From: Chersky-265 sp035275285
Lineage (GTDB): Bacteria; Fibrobacterota; Fibrobacteria; UBA11236
Assembly: GCA_035275285.1 (NCBI GenBank)
Contig: DATENA010000328.1
Coordinates: 1 to 10,828 of the forward strand
Direction: 5' to 3'
DNA length: 10,828 nt
Made by a program: the position numbers and the translations under genes. The stretch's first letter is position 1, and each line of letters begins with the position of its first letter. The notes under the pieces were generated by a model. The model ran no database searches and was not told the DNA's origin. It worked only from the letters and a program-made list of their open reading frames with translations. This document shows, piece after piece, positions 6,704-10,828 of the stretch.

Positions 6704-8707
6704 TCAGCCGCCTTCGAGCTTGCGGATGCGGTCCCGGAAATGCGCGGCCTTTTCGAATTCCAGGTTCGCGGCGGCTTCGCGCATCTGCTTCCGCAGGGCT
6801 TCCACGTCGGGGTTGCCCGTGGCCGGACGTCCCTCCCGTTCCGAGGCCGCATAGGCCGCGTCTTCCTCGGCCACCATGAGCGCCTTGAGATCGATGCTGT
6901 AGTCGACTTCGGGGACCAATTGCAGATGCTTGTGGATCTCCCGCTGCACGCCGCGCGGGACCATTCCCGTCCTGCGGTTGGACTCTTCCTGCTTGGCCCG
7001 GCGCTTGTTGGTCTCGTCGATGGCATAGCGCATGCTGGCGGTAATCTGATCCGCGTACAGGATCACCCGTCCGTGCAAGTGGCGGGCGGCGCGGCCGATG
7101 GTCTGGATCAGGGAGCGGTTGCTGCGGAGGAAGCCCTCCTTGTCCGCGTCCAGGATCACCACCAGGGAGACTTCGGGCAGGTCCAGGCCTTCGCGCAACA
7201 GGTTGATTCCGACCAGGATATCGATGGTCCCCTCGCGCAGTTCCTTGATGATTTCGCTGCGGGTGAGCGTGTCCGTATCCGAATGCATGTAGCGCACCTT
7301 GAGGCCCGCCTGCTGGAGGTATTCCGTCAGGTCTTCGGCGCTGCGCTTGGTCAGGGTCGTGATCAGCACGCGCTCCTGCTTGGGGACGCGCGCCGCGATC
7401 TCGTTCAGGATATCGTCGATTTGGCCCTTGGTGCGCCGCACTTCCACTTCCGGATCCAGCAGGCCGGTGGGCCGGATGATCTGCTCCACCACCACGCCGC
7501 CGGACTTCTGCAGCTCATAGTCCGCGGGAGTGGCGGAAACGAACAGGGTGGCGGGGATCTTGGCTTCGAACTCGCTGAATTTCAAGGGACGGTTGTCCAG
7601 GGCGCAGGGGAGCCGGAACCCGTAATTGACCAGGTTCTCCTTGCGGGACCGATCGCCGTTGTACATGGCGCCGATCTGGGGGACGGTCACGTGGGACTCG
7701 TCCAGGATGAGCAGGTAATCGTCCCCGAAAAAGTCCATCAAGGTGGACGGCGGAGTGCCCACGGCGCGGTTTTCCAGGATGCGGGAATAGTTCTCCACCC
7801 CCGGGCAATGCCCCACTTCCTTGAGCATTTCCATGTCATACATGGTGCGTTGGCTCAGGCGCTGGGCCTCCAGCAATTTGTTCTCCGCGGTGAATTTCTT
7901 CAGGGTCTCGTCCAATTCGTGGCGGATGTCCCGGAGCACGCGGTCCATGCCTTGCTCGCTGGTGACGTAATGCCGGGCGGGGTAGATGAGCACGGAATCG
8001 AGCTGGGCCTCTTCCTCGCCGGTGATCAGGTTGATGCGGCGGATCTTCTCCACCTCGTCCCCGAAGAACTCGAAGCGGTAGGCGAAGTCGTCGTAGGCGG
8101 GATGCACTTCCACCACGTCCCCGCGCACCCGGAAGGTGCCGCGGCGGAAATCGAAGTCGTTGCGGCCGTAATAGATGTCCACGAACCTGCGCAGCAACTC
8201 GTTGCGTTCGATGGAGTCCCCCACCTTCACCTCGACCATCATCTTACGGTATTCCGTGGGCGTCCCCAGGCCGTAAATGCATGAAACGGACGAGACCACC
8301 ACCACGTCCTTGCGGGACATGAGGGACATGGTCGCCCGCAGGCGGAGCTTGTCGATCTCATCGTTCTGGCTGGAATCCTTCTCGATGAAGGTATCGCTGG
8401 AAGGGACATAGGCTTCCGGCTGGTAATAGTCGTAATAGCTGACGAAATACTCCACCGCGTTCTTGGGGAAGAAGGCCTTGAACTCCTGGTACAACTGGGC
8501 CGCCAGGGTCTTGTTGTGGGAGATGATCAGGGTGGGCTTGGAGATTTCCTGGATGACGTTGGCCATGGTGAAGGTCTTGCCGGAACCGGTCACCCCCATC
8601 AAGGTCTGGAATTTCTCCCCGGCCCGGAAACCGGCCGTCAACTGTTCAATGGCCGCCGGTTGGTCGCCGGCAGGTGCGAAAGGGGCCTCGAGGCGGAAAA
8701 TGGACAT
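6704..8707 (-). CDS. uvrB: UvrABC excision repair complex, subunit UvrB
   Basis: UvrB is the helicase-fold damage-verifying subunit of nucleotide excision repair. UvrA loads it on DNA, and it then recruits UvrC for incision. The 667 residues match family length (E. coli 673). Visible motifs: Walker A GVTGSGKT at 38-45, the DNA-clamping beta-hairpin YYDYYQPEAYVPSSDTFIEK at 91-110, the DESH box at 336-339, motif VI QTIGRAAR at 535-542, and the C-terminal UVR motif (LEFEKAAHFRDRIRKLE, to residue 665), which contacts UvrC. All appear intact. The start MSIFRLEAPF is the canonical family N-terminus. The sequence before the ATG is pyrimidine-rich with no ribosome site, but TATATT lies 7 nt upstream, which fits a leaderless message. 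It has its own terminator at 6621-6644. No obvious SOS (LexA) box is seen. Confidence 0.98.
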   Translation of the reverse strand: MSIFRLEAPFAPAGDQPAAIEQLTAGFRAGEKFQTLMGVTGSGKTFTMANVIQEISKPTLIISHNKTLAAQLYQEFKAFFPKNAVEYFVSYYDYYQPEAYVPSSDTFIEKDSSQNDEIDKLRLRATMSLMSRKDVVVVSSVSCIYGLGTPTEYRKMMVEVKVGDSIERNELLRRFVDIYYGRNDFDFRRGTFRVRGDVVEVHPAYDDFAYRFEFFGDEVEKIRRINLITGEEEAQLDSVLIYPARHYVTSEQGMDRVLRDIRHELDETLKKFTAENKLLEAQRLSQRTMYDMEMLKEVGHCPGVENYSRILENRAVGTPPSTLMDFFGDDYLLILDESHVTVPQIGAMYNGDRSRKENLVNYGFRLPCALDNRPLKFSEFEAKIPATLFVSATPADYELQKSGGVVVEQIIRPTGLLDPEVEVRRTKGQIDDILNEIAARVPKQERVLITTLTKRSAEDLTEYLQQAGLKVRYMHSDTDTLTRSEIIKELREGTIDILVGINLLREGLDLPEVSLVVILDADKEGFLRSNRSLIQTIGRAARHLHGRVILYADQITASMRYAIDETNKRRAKQEESNRRTGMVPRGVQREIHKHLQLVPEVDYSIDLKALMVAEEDAAYAASEREGRPATGNPDVEALRKQMREAAANLEFEKAAHFRDRIRKLEGG

Positions 8708-8714
8708 GGGAAGA

Positions 8715-8720
8715 AATATA
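8715..8720 (-). promoter_or_regulatory. candidate -10 box for leaderless uvrB transcript
   Basis: Minus-strand TATATT ends 7 nt before the uvrB ATG, so initiation would fall on or beside the A of the start codon. No convincing -35 hexamer lies 16-18 nt upstream. Confidence 0.4.
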
Positions 8721-8755
8721 CGTAACCGGAGCGACAGGATGTGGCGGTAGGCGGC

Positions 8756-8850
8756 GGAGTCGGTCGGTTGGGGGTGGGAATTAAGAAAAAACAGGGAGTT
8801 CCTGGAAGGGCTTTGGTTTTGTTTTTTCTTAACTCCCGACCCCCGACTCC
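8756..8850. repeat. long imperfect inverted repeat upstream of uvrB
   Basis: The arms are 8756-8792 and 8821-8850 with a 28-nt spacer. The inner 12 bp (TTAAGAAAAAAC at 8781-8792 against GTTTTTTCTTAA at 8821-8832) and the outer 7 bp (GGAGTCG against CGACTCC) are perfect. Between them a G-rich/C-rich section pairs with mismatches, and the left arm carries about 7 extra nt. The T tract lies inside the stem, so it is not a normal terminator. It may be a small mobile palindrome (REP/MITE-like) or a strong RNA hairpin. This gap (8708-9028) holds no convincing gene. Confidence 0.72.
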
Positions 8851-8851
8851 G

Positions 8852-8894
8852 AAGGGCGGAGCCTGAGACCCCCTCTACGGCATAAGGGCGGAGC
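8852..8894. repeat. 11-bp direct repeat AAGGGCGGAGC, two copies
   Basis: AAGGGCGGAGC occurs at 8852-8862 and again at 8884-8894, 32 bp apart. The first copy is part of a CTCCG/CGGAG hairpin (8847-8861). ACTCCCGAC is also repeated, at 8832-8840 and 8919-8927. Together they suggest a patchwork of short repeated modules next to the long inverted repeat. Confidence 0.6.
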
Positions 8895-8918
8895 TTTGGA
8901 AACAGGGGTTATGCCTGT
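8879..8918. repeat. overlapping dyads GGCATAA/TTATGCC and ACAGG/CCTGT
   Basis: GGCATAA (8879-8885) is complementary to TTATGCC (8909-8915). A second dyad, ACAGG (8902-8906) and CCTGT (8914-8918), shares the right arm. The two pairings exclude each other, as in an alternating RNA structure, but chance or a decayed repeat is equally possible. Confidence 0.4.
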
Positions 8919-9002
8919 ACTCCCGACGGGATCATCCTTACGGAGCACACTGCTTCATATCCCACGACGTAATTTCAAAGGGATCTTGGTCTTACGCGAC
9001 CC

Positions 9003-9027
9003 ACCCCGCGGCCACACGACGCGCGGT
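9003..9027 (-). terminator. GC-rich hairpin directly after the TPR gene
   Basis: ACCCCGCG (9003-9010) and CGCGCGGT (9020-9027) pair with one mismatch around a 9-nt loop, one nucleotide beyond the stop codon of the TPR gene. No T tract follows, so it would be a factor-dependent terminator or a 3'-end stabiliser. Confidence 0.35.
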
Positions 9028-9028
9028 C

Positions 9029-9748
9029 TCAGGGAATCTGCGCCAAAAGCCTTGTCGCGTCGAAAGACTCCCGGGACTCGGGATAGATGGAGACCAGCTT
9101 GGCGGCCGTGGCTTTTTCCTTTTCCGGGTTCTTCAGTTCCCGGTAGACCAGGGTCAGCTTCCACAGGGCGTTCGGAACCGCCGGGCTCAAATCGACCACT
9201 TCCTTGCCGGCCACCTTTTCGGTGGGGCTGGAGGAGCGGCGGCCGAAGGTGGAGACGAATTTTTCCAGGGTCTCGGCGGCCAGGGGGTAGTTCTTGTTCT
9301 GGATGTAGCTGGAGGCGAGGCCGTGCAGGGCTCCGGAGGAAATCAGGGGGTGCTTGGTGTTGGTCAGGTCGACCAGGCTGAAGGCCTTGATGGCTTCCTC
9401 GTATTTGCCGTTGGAATAATGGATTTGGCCGAGCATGAGGTTGGCCTTGTCCTGCACCAGGCGGGAATGGCTGGTTTTCACGAAAGAGGCCAGGAATTTT
9501 TCGGCGGAGTCGCGCTTGTCCTCGCTGAAATAGACGTAGGCCTGGCCGAGTTCCTTGTTCTCCTTGCCCTGCTGCTGCCCACGGTCGTTGTTGTACCAGG
9601 TGACGCCGGCCACCACCACGGCGATGGCTACCAGGACATAGACGGACTGCTTGCCGAAGCGCGGCCAGAAGTCATCCATGAACCAGTCGACAAGGCCGGC
9701 TTCCTGTTCGGGGGCTTTGGCGGCTGGGGTTTGCTTGAAAAGGTTCAT
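9029..9748 (-). CDS. membrane-anchored tetratricopeptide-repeat protein (YfgM-like layout)
   Basis: The 239-residue protein has a cytoplasmic N-terminus of about 30 residues, one membrane helix (34-51) with no signal-peptidase site evident, and a TPR region outside. TPR-like helix pairs are visible at about 98-128 (LMLGQIHYSNGKYEEAIKAF), 137-167 (SSYIQNKNYPLAAETLEKF) and 188-222 (LVYRELKNPEKEKATAAKLV). This N-in single-span plus periplasmic TPR layout matches YfgM, an ancillary subunit of the Sec translocon, but TPR proteins are too diverse to assign that role here. The ATG has GAGG 5 nt upstream. The gene is divergent from a GAF/PP2C phosphatase gene, and 321 bp of noncoding repeats separate it from uvrB on the same strand. 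I am sure of the TPR and anchor, not of the function. Confidence 0.82.
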   Translation of the reverse strand: MNLFKQTPAAKAPEQEAGLVDWFMDDFWPRFGKQSVYVLVAIAVVVAGVTWYNNDRGQQQGKENKELGQAYVYFSEDKRDSAEKFLASFVKTSHSRLVQDKANLMLGQIHYSNGKYEEAIKAFSLVDLTNTKHPLISSGALHGLASSYIQNKNYPLAAETLEKFVSTFGRRSSSPTEKVAGKEVVDLSPAVPNALWKLTLVYRELKNPEKEKATAAKLVSIYPESRESFDATRLLAQIP

Positions 9749-9806
9749 CCGGGCCTCATGGTATCGCGAGTGACGAGGCGGATTCGCCCCTTAAAAACGG
9801 CAATAA

Positions 9807-9835
9807 AACTTAGCTAACCCCCCCTCCCCGGTCAA
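9807..9835 (-). promoter_or_regulatory. candidate promoter of the TPR gene
   Basis: Minus-strand TTGACC (9830-9835, 5/6) is followed by a 17-nt G-rich spacer and TAAGTT (9807-9812, 3/6). The spacer contains a run of seven identical bases (9818-9824) that could change in length. Confidence 0.4.
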
Positions 9836-9842
9836 CCGGCCT

Positions 9843-9872
9843 TTGGCCTTGGACACCCGCTTGTGGTATAAT
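9843..9872 (+). promoter_or_regulatory. promoter of the GAF/PP2C phosphatase gene
   Basis: A perfect TATAAT (9867-9872) carries an extended -10 TG at 9864-9865. TTGGCC (9843-9848) lies 18 nt upstream as a weak -35. The message would begin at about 9879, giving a leader of about 25 nt that contains AGGA (9890-9893) before the ATG at 9904. A GGCC-TTT-GGCC dyad (9838-9848) covers the -35 and could bind a regulator. Confidence 0.68.
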
Positions 9873-9903
9873 CGGACCGGCTGCAAACCAGGAAACCGCG
9901 CAA

Positions 9904-10828
9904 ATGGCCTTCGACCCGCAAGAAACGGAAGACAACCAGAACTTGGAGCTTCTCTCCCGGGAACTGGTGCTCAGCTCGCTCGTCCATGAAGTGACGCGGG
10001 TGATGCATTCCGCCGCCACTCTGGACCAGGCCCTGGAAGCCTTTCTACTGGGCATTACCGAATTGACCGGGGCGCAGAACATGGCCCTTTTGGGCCTCAA
10101 GGAAGGCCATGCCTACCTTTCCCCCATCCACGGCTTGGGGCTGTCCCCGGAAACCATGGAGCAGATCCGGGTTTCCCCGGCCACGGGGACCGTGCATACC
10201 GCCTTGATTTCCCACCGCCACCTGCTGGTGGAGAGCCTGGCCAAGGACGATCCATTCCGGGTGACCGGGGCGGAAAGCTATCTCATCATGCCGCTGACCA
10301 GCCGCATCGCCGAGGCCGCACCGGACATGCCCGCCTGCATCCTGCCCATGGGCGCGCTTTGGCTGGACACTACGCCCCCGGGGCCGGAGCTGACGGGCCA
10401 GACCATCTCCCACCTGTCCGGCCTGGCGCAGCAAGCCGGCCTGATGATGGAAACCTGGCGGGCGCAACGGGAATTGGCGGCCGCCAATACGGAACTGAAA
10501 CAATTCAACGCCAAACTGAACGAAGCCTATGCGGAGTTGAGCAAGGCGCAGAAGCACATCGAAGAGGATCTGGACCGGGCGCGCGTCATCCAGAACAACC
10601 TGCTCCCCACCTCGTTCCCGGACCATCTGCTGCGGCGCATCGCTTCCAAATACATCCCCGCCGGCATAGTGGGCGGCGACTATTACGATTGCTTCGAACT
10701 GCCCAGCGGGAACCTGGGCATGGTGGTCGCGGACGTTTCCGGCCACGGCATCGGGGCGGCCTTGGTGATGTCCATGTTCAAGGTCCTGCTGCGCACCTTC
10801 TCCGCCCAGGGCGTTAGCCCTGGCCAGG
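9904..10828 (+). CDS. GAF domain + RsbU/SpoIIE-type PP2C serine phosphatase, 3' end outside window
   Basis: The frame is open from the ATG to the window edge (308 codons seen). Residues about 21-185 form a GAF-like sensor domain (SLVHEVTRVMHSAATLDQAL, then ELTGAQNMALL). Residues about 186-230 are a helical coiled-coil linker ending in the conserved ARVIQNNLLP. The PP2C-type catalytic domain then begins: VGGDYYD with metal-ligand Asp259, and ADVSGHGIGAALVMS with metal-ligand Asp277. This order is typical of RsbU-like phosphatases, which dephosphorylate anti-sigma-antagonist (STAS) proteins in partner-switching pathways; the substrate here is unknown. The remaining catalytic acidic residues and any C-terminal domain are beyond the window. 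There is no membrane segment in the visible part, so it is probably cytoplasmic. An extended -10 promoter lies upstream and AGGA precedes the ATG by 10 nt. Confidence 0.92.
   Translation, partial: MAFDPQETEDNQNLELLSRELVLSSLVHEVTRVMHSAATLDQALEAFLLGITELTGAQNMALLGLKEGHAYLSPIHGLGLSPETMEQIRVSPATGTVHTALISHRHLLVESLAKDDPFRVTGAESYLIMPLTSRIAEAAPDMPACILPMGALWLDTTPPGPELTGQTISHLSGLAQQAGLMMETWRAQRELAAANTELKQFNAKLNEAYAELSKAQKHIEEDLDRARVIQNNLLPTSFPDHLLRRIASKYIPAGIVGGDYYDCFELPSGNLGMVVADVSGHGIGAALVMSMFKVLLRTFSAQGVSPGQ

Noticed and set aside
6740..8284. 514-codon open frame on the plus strand opposite uvrB
   Set aside because: Entirely antisense to intact UvrB motifs, with the same antisense-type composition.
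8902..8918. LexA (SOS) box upstream of uvrB
   Set aside because: The dyad is ACAGG...CCTGT, the reverse half-site order of CTGT...ACAG, and no Gram-positive-type GAAC/GTTC box was found either.
8840..8930. tRNA or other stable RNA gene in the uvrB upstream gap
   Set aside because: There are several short stems but no cloverleaf, no T-loop consensus and no acceptor pairing.
10045..10746. 233-codon minus-strand frame opposite the phosphatase gene
   Set aside because: The plus strand encodes clear GAF and PP2C motifs with a promoter; the minus frame is a shadow.

Overview
This looks like an ordinary chromosomal stretch from a GC-rich, Gram-negative-type bacterium. An AsmA-like envelope protein and two lipoprotein signal peptides imply an outer membrane. 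The lipoprotein at 5771-6403 has a Cys-acidic/Thr linker and a GAQ-N pattern of the kind seen in Fibrobacterota/Bacteroidota (FCB group). That is the only taxonomic hint and it is weak; housekeeping genes and terminators do not narrow it further.

Layout, left to right: (1) 1-2268, plus strand, glycogen branching enzyme GlgB, whose frame is open through the left edge. (2) 2265-4976, minus strand, a 903-residue AsmA-like protein convergent with glgB; the two stops interlock in one CTAG. (3) 4977-5138, a divergent promoter gap. (4) 5139-5528, plus strand, a small Ig-like lipoprotein of unknown role. (5) 5529-5770, a terminator gap with one intrinsic terminator per strand and a third hairpin. (6) 5771-6403, minus strand, an unknown lipoprotein with a strong ribosome site, richer in A/T than its neighbours. 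(7) 6404-6703, its AT-rich promoter, a 5' hairpin, an 8-bp dyad of unknown role and the uvrB terminator. (8) 6704-8707, minus strand, uvrB, apparently leaderless. (9) 8708-9028, 321 bp without a gene, holding a long imperfect inverted repeat and short repeated modules. (10) 9029-9748, minus strand, a membrane-anchored TPR protein. (11) 9749-9903, divergent promoters, with a good extended -10 on the plus strand. (12) 9904-10828, plus strand, the first 308 codons of a GAF + RsbU/SpoIIE-type phosphatase that runs off the right edge.

The genes do not form one pathway. They cover glycogen storage (glgB), envelope biogenesis (AsmA-like, two lipoproteins, possibly the TPR protein), DNA repair (uvrB) and regulatory phosphatase signalling. 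Most appear to be single transcription units, judging by opposed orientations, terminators between them and separate promoters. I found no defence system, CRISPR array, insertion sequence, tRNA or rRNA. The least explained parts are the noncoding repeat region 8756-8927, the structured stretch 6491-6537 and the two lipoproteins.
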